From positions 162,578 through 226,577 of the forward strand of contig RHPI01002699.1 in the NCBI GenBank assembly GCA_009103225.1: 64,000 nucleotides of DNA, written 5' to 3'. Shown here one piece after another: positions 48,384 to 60,700 of the stretch; positions within the stretch are counted from its first letter, which is position 1; every line of letters starts with the position of its first letter. Under the pieces are notes generated by a model, which saw nothing but the letters and a program-made list of their open reading frames with translations, searched no databases and was not told the origin of the DNA. The stretch comes from Chlorokybus atmophyticus (lineage: Eukaryota > Streptophyta > Chlorokybophyceae > Chlorokybales > Chlorokybaceae). Position numbers and translations under genes: made by a program.

Positions 48384-51300
48384 TCAAGCCATGCTGTAAT
48401 TTACCTCCGCAGCTGGCTCTACATTGTAGGACGACGGTGCAGGCGCCTGGTGAGCAACATCATCTTCTTCGTCTTCTAGTTCCCCAAGCCACCGTGACAC
48501 GCGTGGACTATGCACTGTCGACGCCGGTGCCTGCGGTTGCGGGCCGCGGAATATCAAGTCCTTGCGTGTGATGATGCCGACAACCCTGCACAGGTTGACA
48601 ACCAATGCAACATGGTGAGCCGCAGCTTGTGCACAACATGATGCAGGGAATTACCGTGTTGGCAAAGAAGGTAGCAACAGTACTCACTTGTTGTCAAGGT
48701 CAACAACAGCCAGATGACGCAGGCCTAGGCCTCGAAAAAGCGAGTACACTCGTACAGCTGACACAACCGGATGCACCTGAAAGACCACAACGCCATTGAG
48801 ACAAGGTAAGCAGCTGTCAAAAGGACAAACCCCACAGCAGTATTTCCGCTCACCGTTACAGGCGATATGTGCATATAAGGCCCAATGTCCACCGTCAACG
48901 GCAAGGATGACTGCTGGGTGCGGTGGTCATCAGCGCTTGCATGATCAACATCAGCGTCACTGCTATGCCCCATCTGAGGCTTGTCCTTCAGCACCCAATC
49001 CAGCATAAGCTTGTCGACGGTTTCTGGGCACGACGACAAGTGCCGGCAATGCTTGTTGTGCCGAAAGTGGTAAATGCGCATCTCCTGTTCCAACTCTGCC
49101 TCAGTGGCGGCGGCAGCTGTGGCGGCGGCAGCGAATGCGCCATTGTGGTGGGCAGCTGCAACGGCAGCGAGAAGCTGACTCCTTGTTTGATTGACCGGTG
49201 CTGAGTAAGTGAAAGCCCGGCGCTGTAACAGCACCAGCAGCTGGCTGCGGAGGATGAAGCCGCACAGCTTTCCCGCATGTGGATGGTTGTTATTGTGCAA
49301 AACAGGAAACCCGTTGTGTTCACAACTTCGCAAGGTGCGCAGGATCACTGCCACTTGTTCCACCTGTATACGTTGCTTGATTTATACAATCTGTCTAATC
49401 AATTTGTGGGAATTTACTACCAGCATATGGCCCTGGCAAGTACTGACGTATGATACCAACCAGTGATGAAAGTACCTCACGAAAACAGATGGCATCTTTG
49501 GCCATGATGTCTGCAGCTGATAGGTCACGAAGAGCAGACGGAGGATCCGAGGTGAGAAACGCCAGATTGGCTGTACAACACAATGTCACGACTAAGATAA
49601 TGCGATACCGCACTCGACTCTGCAGCATGCGTTGACAGAGCACATACGAGTTCAGCCATACTGAGCGGAGCCTACCTTCTCTCTCGAGGTCATTTTCGTA
49701 CACTCCAGCATGGTAAAAGTGGTGTGCAACATAATTTGCCACCACAACTGCCGCAATGATTGCAAACAAAAAGTCGATGGCACCTGTTCCTTCCACAACG
49801 ATTACTACCTGCGGGTGTGGTATAGCCACACTCAAGTGTTGACAATCTCACAGCAGTATGCAGCCTTTACGTCTTTACGGCAAGCAGACATTATGTTACA
49901 CATGGCCATAAACTCGAAGATAGTGAACTGAGGTTGCCTACACTACGAAACGCAGCGAGCTCACCAGCGATATGGTTGAGCGAAACACGCCACCCAACAT
50001 GGCAGTTGCGCCCACCTAATGGTACACAAAGGTGTAAGTGACATGTATGCATTGCACGCAGCCCTAGCATGCTGCCAAAGAGCTTACCAGGGCAAACAGT
50101 CCTGGTTCAATACGCAAACTGCCCAATACAACAGCAGATCATCAGTTACATGCTAAAGCAGCGGCAAGTGTGTCCCGTTACAATCCTAGCCCGAGTAACG
50201 TAGTGAAGCAGCAACCATATTGTGTACAAGGACCCAAAAAGCACGCACGAACAAACGCACACGAACCTTGGGAAGTACTGCGCAAAGCCAACTCCAAAGA
50301 CCGCTCCAATGCCTGCACCAGACTGCCGTATGAAGACACTGTTAGGGGCCGCTGATCAGAAGTGGTGAAGTGGCAAACAGCATCTCAAGTGAACAGTGCA
50401 GATTACCCACCGTGATTGAAGGCATGAACAGGCCACCAGGCACTGCAATGCCAAATGCAAGACTAGACAACAAGACATAGCTTGCAGCAAATATGCACAG
50501 GCTTCGGAAGGTGAACGTGATGGGCTTGTTATCCCTCATTTCCAGGAAGCGCTTGACGACCTGCAAATGGATGCATCGACCCTCAGTTCAGCCACCATGT
50601 TATTTGCGTCTGATGTAGCACCCACACCTGTTCTGGCAAAGCAAAGAAGCATGTGGCTAGGTCGTTGTAGTATGGTCGCGACTGCAAGTCCAATTCAGTG
50701 CAAGAAAACTGAAAACCAAAGTCTCCATCCTTGTCCGTATCCCTGCAGCATCACCACCAGTCAACGCACAACAAACACAGTCAACTAACCCGCAAAGCCA
50801 TCCAACAACCCAACCACTCCTGTCCTTACCATGACTCTGGCTGTGGCAAGCAGCGGCCGAAGAAATGAGGAAGTAGAAAAATTGTGATGACACAAATGGT
50901 AACCACCAGCAGCGCCTCAAAATATCTGCAAACAGACCTAGTTGGAATTTGCCAAGTTGGTATGCATCGACACAACGGCAGCATACCTGTACACAGGTTT
51001 GTGCCGTGACGGACGTATCTTTGCCAACCACTCGTGCAGAATGTTGAAAAAAGCCCCAACAACCCCAATCACAGCGGCAGTCAAAATGAACAGTGGCAGC
51101 TCCCAGAATCTAAAGCTCAGCTGAATACACAGTTGCGTCATCAGCGGAACGAAAAAGAAGAGAGGTGGTTTAAAGGCTAACGACCCATCTATGGCCAGAG
51201 GCAACTTGCACACACTGAATGACGACAGAGCCAGGTAAGGACGCTGTAATGCAACCATCCTGACTACAGTACAGTTGCATGCTTACTCGTAGGCTTTTGA

Positions 51301-53306
51301 ATGAAATCAAGCCAGGTATCGTCAGCTGTGTCCATGGCCTGCAGTTGCACACAAGTCGTTAGTATGGTCGAGCTCACAAGTTATTGGTGTAGGATGGCCA
51401 TAGCACGGAACAGCAAGCAACTTACCCATGCAGCAATGCCAGCACAAAGCTAGCGGACGATGCACACAGCAGGCACCGCCACATCACCTGCATGCAGTCA
51501 ACGTTCAAGTGTCTTGCAACAGTTTGCTGTCGGCATTTGATGAACTACATGGCGTTGCTATGCAGTATAGCACCACATACCTTACGCGACCAAAACGAAG
51601 CTGCCTCTTCCAGCGCAAACAACACGCCTCCTATGGGAGCGCCAAAGGCAGCAGCAATACTACAATGAAGTTCGGAGGTTAGACTGCCAGCAACTTTACA
51701 AGTGTTAAAAATACAACAGCAATGCATACCCTGCAGCAGCTCCAGCAGACAAGAATTCCCTTTGATCCTCGTCCTTGTGAAAATCCTGCACACACAAGTC
51801 CAATGCCTCAACAGTACATCTTGTTGTGCACATCTGCACCTAGTTATGTACCGCATGCAAGTGAGAGAGACTGATGGCGATCGGAACGACTCTTTAAGGC
51901 AAAGGTGTTGTGCATGAGCTTACAAAGAGAAAGCTTGGCCTCGTGACTGTTTGCGCCACACTGTGTGTGGCTTGACAGTCTGGACTGCTGCAGTCAATAG
52001 CGTGACCCACTGAGGTATAAGGCACTGTTGTGGTTGCACGGCGTGGAGACCACACAGTGGTGAAGAATGATGCAATGCAGGTGCCAATCTGCACCATCGG
52101 GCCTTCGGGGCCGACCTGCAAGCAGGTGCAGAGAAACATCAACACAGCAATGGATGTGTTACAACATGGGAGAGAAGCAACCAATGTCGCATCGACAGAC
52201 ATGTCCTGGATGGGCGGGCTTACAGGCAAGGAAGAGGTCATGCTGCATATGGTGCCCACAATCTGCACACAGGTGCTTCAGCATTATATACAAACACTGC
52301 TTACGACATTTAGCAACGGCGACCAGTCAACGCTGAACACCTTAACGACTAGGGTGCGTGGCCGTAGAAAATCTGGCACATGCGCCCCATTGAGGTAAGC
52401 CATGACTAGTGTGACCCCACCGCCAGCAGCTGCAGGCGCCACAAACAGCACCTGGGGTGGCAGCACATGAACAAAGCAGCACAGACTACATGCAAACATG
52501 TATCTCGCCAGTTGCTTACCAGGAAACTTGAGAAAGAAACCAGGGCAAAGTCGAAAGCTACAAACGCCACAACTGCTTTCCACAGGCTTTCTTGCATTGC
52601 TACCAATGTCCATGCATTCTGCGTGGTATCCGGTATCAGCAACTCACGCATTGTTAGAGTCCAGCTGGCAGCGGTGTTTGATGTTACCTTCGTGAGCTCA
52701 ACTTGCCGGGCTGTCCACTCTATAACAAAAGCCACCACGCCTGCATACACATGCATCGCTGCAACCATTTGACAAGACACACATAGCACGCCACCCGCAA
52801 CATTGTAGAGAATAGACAACTGCTTACCTGTCAACACTCCAATGAGGAACGTAACACCCCACTTGGCCAGCGTGTTCCCAGTGTAGCTGCGAGGTGCATG
52901 CATGCAATGAGTGGCTATGCAGAAGGAAGGTTCGCGTCAACCCCAACTTTTACAAGTCAACACAATGCTGACGTCAATAGGTGTTACGCTTCGATCACGC
53001 TGGAAGCAGCAGGTAGCAAGTGGAGAACGAAAGCAAGCACGATTACGCTGCGAGAAGCATGTTTACAGCATACAATTGCGTTGCATAACATCTGTCCACT
53101 CACCCATAGAACCGGCGGGGCATCTTGCTGAACTTGTGGGCTGAAAGGGTAACTGAGCCAACAACATTCTGCACCGGTTCATAGTCTAAGCTCTCTATGA
53201 CATTGGTGTGCTCAGTCCGCCTGACGGGCCTCCTGCGTCGCGCAGGGCGCCCGTTCATCAGCAGCGGAGTGTTTAAAATTGCCGCCTCCATGTCCTGTTC
53301 CTCCAT
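48384..53306 (-). CDS. CLC: CLC-type anion channel/exchanger (888 aa, 23 exons)
   Basis: Exons (minus): 53306-53104, 52886-52828, 52740-52688, 52618-52520, 52451-52341, 52262-52224, 52115-51924, 51785-51730, 51659-51581, 51487-51426, 51338-51287, 51120-50987, 50925-50830, 50742-50628, 50560-50411, 50322-50267, 50118-50088, 50015-49965, 49808-49676, 49570-49476, 49363-48854, 48776-48688, 48585-48384. Plant-like layout: ESLDYEP near the N-terminus, then the CLC membrane core and two CBS domains (...RDLSAADIMAKDAICF; FRGLGLRHLAVVD). GPEGPMVQIG (E192) keeps the gating glutamate but has Pro where most have Lys. GAPIGGVLFALEE and FGIAVPGGLFMP are intact. The first selectivity motif, normally GSGIPE, reads GGGVTL (148-153). 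The CBS region has a long Ala-rich insert. Transports chloride or nitrate by family; the ion is not predictable here. Confidence 0.92.
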
Positions 53307-54251
53307 GTCCTTGCTCCCTGCTAGCAGCACGCCTCCGTCTATGTGGCCCTGTTAGCCTTCTCCTGCTGCTCTTCCTCTTCCTCTTCCGCCTCCTCCATGT
53401 TTACTGCTCCATGCCCAGCGAAGCGCCACCAGCATCAATGCTAGCAGAATTGTGTATAGTTTTGACTTCTACAAGTATAGCCTGCGCCGATTGCCCTGCC
53501 ATTGCGTCAACCATATCGCCGATCACGTCGCTGGCAAGCCCGCCGCCACCGCCGGCGTGGCTGCTGCATGCAAGCTGCATGCCACTTAAGGAAAAATTCG
53601 GAGTTATTTCCCGCATTGCGAGAACGCCGATAATGTGCCGTCCGCAAAATGTGAGAAACATTCTACGAACCAATATGTTGCGTTGCTGGACTGATCATCG
53701 TACACATCGTAGTATTTGCGGCTACGGGGCTTTTGCCATAATGCCAGTACGGTAGGGCTAGAGTCGTAAGTTCACTGGAGACGATTGCCAAGCGCGTCTC
53801 GCATGCGGTCACGGTTTGCCACCACCGGCGGTGGCAGACTGGTGTCCAATTCATTGCACCGGACAAGCGGGTTTCAGCGCTGGTTGTCCGATACACAGGG
53901 ACTACCCGGTAGTCGCGCCCGGCTGTGGAGTTTCGTGCCGGATGACAGGCGGCTTAACGCGGTGTTGGCCGTTTTGGTTGAGAAGGCCGCTCTTTTTGGC
54001 AGTGTACGGGAGCATTGCTCTCACATGCAACGGACCATTCCGCTTCGTTGCACAGCTGGCATGAATTGACCTGCGCTACGTCAATGACCCTGGCTCTGCA
54101 GGGTTTGGCGGAACTGCCGGTCGTTGTACCGGTATCTGTTGCACACAACCGGCTGGGGCACTCAACAGCGATGGGCCATTCACACTTCTCTCACACATCT
54201 GTAGCGATTCTGATAGGTCTTGGGTCACGTACAGGATACCAGTACAGTGTA
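53307..54251. other. Upstream region of CLC gene
   Basis: No supported gene. A minus-strand frame at 53401-53673 has no recognisable product. The region should contain the CLC promoter; no core motif identified. Confidence 0.45.
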
Positions 54252-54679
54252 CAGTCCAACCTCAATAAGTGCATATTCGATTAGTGCATATCCGCGTTTA
54301 GTGCATAAATTTGGCCATCACCGACGTCTTCAGGGGGAAGACCTGTGCGTTAAGAGCATTTGCATTTATCGATAAGTGCATACCTTGAGATGCTCAACCT
54401 TTGGTGTGTCTATGCACTCATCGAGGTGAATTGCGCTTAAGTTACAGAATTATTGTTATGACTACAGTGTATCATAGTTGCGGTCGTACACGTTACAACA
54501 TAACTCAGGATTAGGCTTACTTAATAAGTGCATAGGTTATGCATTTATGCCAAGCCTAAGTGCATAATATATGCACGTAAAGCGGGTGCATAACTTATGC
54601 ACTTAACGAGGATGCATAAACGCAATAAGTGCATACATAAGCCCGTTCCCGATGGTATGCACTTATCGAGGTTAGACTG
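54252..54679. mobile_element. pogo/Tigger-type MITE, 428 bases
   Basis: Terminal inverted repeats of 24 bases with 22 matches, starting CAGTCCAACCTC at the left and CAGTCTAACCTC at the right (reverse strand), flanked by TA on both sides (54250-54251 and 54680-54681). CAGT.NAACCTC ends and a TA duplication are those of pogo/Tigger elements of the Tc1-mariner group. The inside has no coding capacity but repeats AAGTGCATA in both orientations at least eight times. A transposase remnant of the matching type lies at 63426-64000. Confidence 0.8.
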
Positions 54680-54938
54680 TAGTAGACTAGTCTTGCTCTG
54701 TACCATAGTCTGCCCCCTTTCAGAGCATAATGTTTATCCTTCGCTATCTTATGCTTTTGGCGGAGTCGTTCTCTGGCGTTTAAGAGCATAATGTGCTCTT
54801 GACACGGACTTTCGCAAGATTTGCGTAAATGCTTACCATTGCACAATCATGAGCTTGAGCATGTGTGTTTCATCGTCTATGCGTTAATAATCTTGCATGT
54901 GTATGCACACATGCTTGGTTTGCTGATGGTTGCATACA

Positions 54939-55427
54939 TTAAGATGCTTGCGATATCACGGGCAATGTGCATAACCACATGTACACAACTGAGGCAAGGA
55001 ACATAATAGAAGCAGCACCCACATCTAGTACACAAGTCAACAACGCATAATCTACATCAATCATCAACCATTGAAGGGTCCTCGACAATCGCACAAATGC
55101 TGTGAGCGATGTCGAAGCATCATTACCCGAAGCATGAAAGAACTCGGGCAAATGAGTCCGATGTGAGGAGCCGAACAACTGATGACGAGTCACAACATCA
55201 CGCATCTGCCGCAATGCCATCTGCAAATGCTCTGACACAAAGCACTCACTACTGGTAATGAAGGCTTCAACACCACTCGACTGCTGAAGACATCCAAATG
55301 TCGTCACTGTCGGTGGTGCGAACTCATCATCATTTAGCATATCATCAAGTATAGTATAAGTAATAAGCAACAGCAATTGCACATATGTCATGCTTAGTGC
55401 CCACGCATACAAGCCTTCATCGGGCAT
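54939..55427 (-). CDS. Unrecognised 162-codon reading frame
   Basis: ATG start, hydrophobic N-terminal part (ALSMTYVQLLLLITYTILDD) and a second hydrophobic stretch near the end (AASIMFLASVVYMWLCTL). No family recognised. It lies between a MITE and a possible second small element in a gene-poor stretch and may be spurious or a host fragment. Confidence 0.25.
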   Translation of the reverse strand: MPDEGLYAWALSMTYVQLLLLITYTILDDMLNDDEFAPPTVTTFGCLQQSSGVEAFITSSECFVSEHLQMALRQMRDVVTRHQLFGSSHRTHLPEFFHASGNDASTSLTAFVRLSRTLQWLMIDVDYALLTCVLDVGAASIMFLASVVYMWLCTLPVISQAS

Positions 55428-55683
55428 GCCTACATCAAAACCATCGCCCTGCCTACCAGCGCGCGCGCGTCACTGACCAGCTAGGTCAAAACTCCAGAGT
55501 AGCTCACGACCATAGCCTACATAGGCACCGCGCATGGCTGTTCAATTGTGAGTTCAGTAATAAGTTGTGTGTTATATCGAGAAGCGATTGCTGTAGAAAT
55601 AGCCTCGATATGATCGTTAGCTTATATTTTGAACAGTCATGATTTGACTTGTATAAGTAGTCACAGTGTTCACTGGATCAGCT

Positions 55684-56037
55684 GGTGACACTGTGAGTGA
55701 GAAAGCTAAGAGCTTGTGAAACGACTTGAACTGCGAACACGCCATCCCGGTTACCAAGAACCCCCTCATTGTGTGAGAGCGTGTGCATGCTCGTGTGTGC
55801 ATCATACTCGTCATTGCTGTGAGCTTGGTGTGCCTGGTTGCAGTGTGTTGGCATCGGTTGGGGCATAATATCCACGTGTTGCTTGCTCATTCAAAAAAGG
55901 GAAAAAAAATTACTTATTAAAATCAAATTATATATTTAAAAAAAAAGACTTAACTGTGTAACACATTTTTCGCTCATGCAAAGAACTGTGTAAACAGCAC
56001 TACCTATAGTAGTGGCTTGTTGACTCACAGTGTCACC
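55684..56037. repeat. 354-base segment bounded by a perfect 15-base inverted repeat
   Basis: GGTGACACTGTGAGT at 55684-55698 and its exact reverse complement at 56023-56037. Between them is a very AT-rich block (55895-55975). No clear target-site duplication. It could be a small non-autonomous DNA element. Confidence 0.45.
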
Positions 56038-56243
56038 CTCTTTGCTCAAGTGAGTGCGTTGCATTCTACATCAGATAGTCCAGTCTGTATCTGGGGACAC
56101 ATCCATGTGCATTCGTTGTTACTGTCATTACATAGTGCGCACACAAGCAGACTAGTGCGGTGAGTGGTAGCGGCATCGAGACAGGTAGTAGAGCACAAAC
56201 ACTCTACCCTGCATACACTTTCACCTGTGGACTAGCTGTATGA

Positions 56244-58562
56244 GCAGGCCCAATAGACGAGGGTGACCTCAGCAGCTGGAGCCCAGCCTCCAACCTCACC
56301 TACGAGCGGACCAGCGACGGGAGCAACGATCGTAGCAACAGAGGCTCGCGCCCTGTTTCCGACTTCACTCTGTTCCTGTCCACTCCTCGGCATCGAGCTT
56401 TCCCACTCTCGTTCGACAGTGACGACTACGAGACGAAGTCTTCAAGCTCAACCACATCCCTGCGCTTTTTCGGACGTGCTGGCACTACCTCACTGGACGA
56501 ATTCATCATTAAGTTCCATTTCAAGCTGCGACAGCAGGCTCTGCAGAACAAAGACTGGTCAGATGAGATTTTTTTTCACATTGCTGCTCAGTATCTGGAC
56601 CATGAAGCACATGATGTCTGGAAGTCTGTTGCTCAACTGCATCGAATTGATAGCTATGGCGAGCTCGCTAGTACCATAGCATCTGCATCACTACACATTC
56701 CAGCAACCGTCTTTTCACCTGCCCCTCCCGCTGCAGTCACCGGGTTGTTTATAGCGGCAGCCATTGACAGAGCAGAGGAGGAGGAAACTGAGTCGGTGAT
56801 TGTCAACCTGACCCTTGCAGAGATTGAGATCAAGACGGCTGCGCGACGGGCCCGGATCCTGGATTGTTCTGCTGGCATCCCTGAGGAACAACGAGCTGCA
56901 GCCGTCGAGGTGGGCACACCCCTACCTTTGGCAACACCTGGCTCTCGTGCGGGAGGCAGTGCTTTCACCCTCGGGTCAGTCGCACTGCGCGCACCAGCCA
57001 TCACTGTAGGTGCTGCCATCTCTGACTCTCCACTCAAGGACCTATACGCTGCACTTCGTTGCACCTTCCCACCACAGACCACTAGTATAGTGGAGGAGTT
57101 GAGGCGGTCCCGACGCAAACCCAACAAGGACCCCCTACGCCTATACTTCAGACTGCAAGGGCTGTTGAAGGACACTGACCACAAGATTGTCAGTGACGAG
57201 GCTGCTGCAGTGGTATATGTCAATAAGTTGGATGCCACCCTGAGCGAGTCGACGCGGTTGACCCTGAGCTACAGCAGGCCCCTTGGCTACATGCTCAAGG
57301 AAGCTTGTGAGACTGCACAAGCCATCCATAAGCGCTTGGTGTATGAGAAGGCAGTGCTGGACACCAACCGCAGCGCCTCACGGCCTGTAGCCAGCACAAC
57401 TGCTGAGCCTCCTCACCGCGAATGTGGTCGGGACGCTCCACCTGCTCGCGACAAAGGGAAACAGTCAGCGCATACGGCTTTGCCTGCCCCTGTGCTGTGT
57501 CATCGCTGTAGACGGCATGAGCACTGCCAAAAGGAGTGCACCGAAGAGTACTCAACTCTGGTCTGGTGCAACTATTGTCACAAGACAGGCCATTTGGAGT
57601 CAGTCTGCTGGCTCAAGTTCCCTGAGTTGAGACCCGCCAACAGCTACAACGGCAACAGCTCTGGTAGCTACAACAGCAACAACACTGGAGGCCACAACGG
57701 CAACAACTCTGATGGCTACAACAGCACCCACATTGGAGGCCATAACAACACCAACAACCACGCCAACGCTCGCAAGGAAGAGCAAGGCTACAGGGGGAAG
57801 AGTCGCCCTCTTTAGCGCAAGGGACTGGAAGGACGACCGCGCGCTGCTGCTGTTGCCGCCAAAGCTACAGTTAACCCGCCAGCTGATGACCATATGGCTG
57901 CCCTCATGGTGCGTATGGCACGCTTGGAGGAAGACAAGGAGCAGGACAACCGCGCCTGCTACTCTGCCCGATGGGCACTAACGGCTCCGAAACGCACGAG
58001 AGACACCAGCACTCCGTCACGTATTCAACCATCCCGACGGGTTCGAAGGGAAGCCGCAACATCGTCAGCAGCTACCTTCTCTGAAGCCACCAGTGGTGCT
58101 GCACCAGCAGCAACAGCTACACCGGCTACGACGTCGACTCCGTCAATGTCAGCAGCAACTGCTTCAATTTCACCAGAGGTTGGTATACCAGTGAGCACCG
58201 CAACGCCAACACTGGTGAGCACGCTGGCGACAGCCACTGCTGTCACCGACCCTGCAAGAGTAGGTCGTACCGGTCCCGCCCCAACTGCAGGACCACCTGT
58301 GTCATCAAGTGTTGAAACCACACTCGCGCCATTGAGCGGCACTCTCGCCCACACCGGCAGTGCCATCGTCGAGCCTGCTGCCACTGCAGCGGGGCGCGCA
58401 GCTACATTACCGGCCCTCGACGTCACTCAAGCTGTCCCGCAAGGTTTTTTATTGGGACACCCTCTCAAAATCAACGCAGCGCGTCATGGCTCCCGTGCTC
58501 ACCGCGTCCGCGCCAAGTGGATCAACCTGGCTACAGTTGAGGATCTCTTTGCTGCTAAATAA
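56244..58562 (+). pseudogene. gag: Gag with two CCHC zinc knuckles, then Ala/Thr/Ser linker
   Basis: One frame open from 56244 (no ATG near the start) to TAG at 57813, then open again to 58562 in the same frame. Contains a capsid-like stretch (LDEFIIKFHFKLRQQAL...WSDEIFFHIAAQYLDHEAHDVW, about 56497-56625), a second helical region, and two CX2CX4HX4C knuckles (CHRCRRHEHCQKEC and CNYCHKTGHLESVC, about 57497-57610). An Asn/Gly-rich repeat follows. The part after the TAG is Ala/Thr/Ser-rich with no motif. A possible protease active-site region follows near 58605 but is frameshifted and not certain. Confidence 0.7.
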
Positions 58563-60233
58563 TTGCACAGCAGCTGTCCACGCATTCTCACCGTCGACGC
58601 TATCATGGACCCCGGGCGCACAGCATAATCAGTCACCCGACACAATCACCAGCACTTCTACCAGTGCAACCAGCCTGGTCAACCACGTCGTGCGCCCCAC
58701 TCTGATGTCTGACTCAGCATCATACGCCTTCCATAATTACGGCGAAGGCATGGTGTTAGATTCAAACACAGGCCAACTAGAGGAACCCAACGCACGTGAG
58801 CGCGCCATCGGATTCTCTTCAGGCAGTATCACAGGCTCCACGCTGACCGACAGTCAGCAATGTCAGCTGTTGGGACGCGCCATGGACCAGATCAGCATGG
58901 TATGGTTATTAGAAATATGCTTTGCTCTCCAAGACCGCCATGTGTCCTTCCAGGAGCTCAAAAACCTGGCGGGGGGGTGGGCCGATCACGTGCAAGAGAC
59001 CAAAGCAGCACACACCGCCCTCGAAATCGCCCATATGGAGGAGCAGGCAGCAGTCACTATGGAGGACATCCCAATAGTCGCCAATGCTACCTTTTGGTCC
59101 CATGCCATTGGTCCATTGGCTACAGGCCAGACGCGAGAACAACATGAGGCTCTCCTCAACAAGTGGAGGAGTCAGTTCAGCTTCAGCGTGAAGGACGTTT
59201 GCTTAGTTTACCAGATGGACATCGAGTTGGTGTTTCAACGACAGTATTGACTCTCCAAGTTGGAAGAAGACTTGGTGGTGCAGAGGTGCAAGGCTCTCCT
59301 ATATGCAGGCCTGACTGAGGAGTTCACATCGTACTTTACGGCCGCGACCGTCATGCCTCTAAAGAAGGATTCAGCAGGCAACTGGACAGACCTGCGTATG
59401 TGCGGCGACTATTGCCCCCTCAACAACAAGACCAACCAAGACAGGTATTCAATGCCTATTGCAGAGGGTATCTTTGATGATGTAGGAGACTGTGGTGTCT
59501 TCAGCATCCTGGACATGCGACAAGGGTACAACCAGATCGCCATCAAGGAGGAGGACAAGCAAAAGACCTCTTTTTAGGGCAACCGGCAGCTGTACCAGTG
59601 GAAGGTCATGCCCTTCGGACTGAAGAATGCTCCTGCCAAGTTGCAGCGCGTCATGGACAATGCCTTGAAGGGGCTTGACTTCGCGCGATGCTATATTGAC
59701 GACATTCTCATCAACAGCCGCAGCAACGAAGAGCACCTACAGCACATTGAGGAAGTGCTGAAGACTCAAAGGGGTAGGGATGACGGTGCACCCCGACAAG
59801 TGCACCTTCTTCACTCGCAAGGTACCCTACCTAGGACACATGATTGTGCCCCACGGTGTGTACGTACAGCCGGCAAATGTGGAGGCCTTGAAGGCTATCC
59901 GTGCTCCAACAAACCTTACGCGCCTGCGCGCCTTTCTGGGTCTTGCCAACTACTATCTCCGGTTCGTGAAAGACTTCGCAAAGATCGCGCGACCCCTCAA
60001 TGAGCTTTTGAAGAAGGAAGTGGAGTTTGAGTGGAAGGAGCCACAACAGCAGGCGTTTGAGGAGCTAAAGGGCAGGCTCACCACCGCTCCCATTCTGCAA
60101 CGCCCTGACTACAACAAGCCCTTCATCCTCCACACCGACTGGAGCAAGCTTGGGATGGGGGCTGTGCTGGTACAGCACGATGAGAACAAGAAGGAGCGGG
60201 TGGTGTCGTACGTCAGCCGGAGCAACAACAGCG

Positions 60234-60700
60234 TGTTGAGGATATTCTTGTATCCGGTCAGCTTGCCCTGTGGATAAGAATAGCCGCGAGAAGATTCAGG
60301 CGCGAGAAGGTTTCAGTCGAGAAAGGTCCAGGCGAGGACTTCAGTCGAGAAGGCTCCAAGCGCGGAGTCGAGTCCGGAGTCTGGAGACTTCCAGGCGCTG
60401 TAGAAGAAACGTTGTAGCTCGGTGGTTACGTCATTGTATGGCGCGTGTTATAGCTTGTTGAAAAGCTCTTGAAAGTAGCTACGTGTTGCAACTTAGAGCG
60501 CAAGAATTGGTTGAGTGTAGAAGTCGTGGTGGCTTCTAGAGTAGACAGGTGCAGAACTGGCGGGTATAAAAGCCCGCGGTTTGACTTTGTTGTAATCCTT
60601 AGAAAGCCTTTTGGATCAGCCTTGTGTGTATGCTCTGGTAGAGTGTGTACTTGTGCTTGCACCTACTCCATGCATGGTCAGTAGTGTCCGAATCTCAACA
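60234..60700 (+). mobile_element. Solo LTR, 467 bases, inserted in RNase H
   Basis: Begins TGTTGAGG and ends CTCAACA (7-base terminal inverted repeat), flanked on both sides by CAGCG (60229-60233 and 60701-60705), an exact 5-base target duplication. It contains a TATA box (TATAAAAG) in a GC-rich frame and the repeated phrase TTCAGTCGAGAA (two copies, 60321-60350). If the insertion and one duplicate are ignored, the host reading frame is continuous across the site. The rest of the inserted element was lost, presumably by LTR-LTR recombination. Confidence 0.9.
60565..60572 (+). promoter_or_regulatory. TATA box of the solo LTR
   Basis: TATAAAAG within GCGGGTATAAAAGCCCGC, about 135 bases before the LTR 3' end, the position expected of a U3 promoter. 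Confidence 0.6.
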
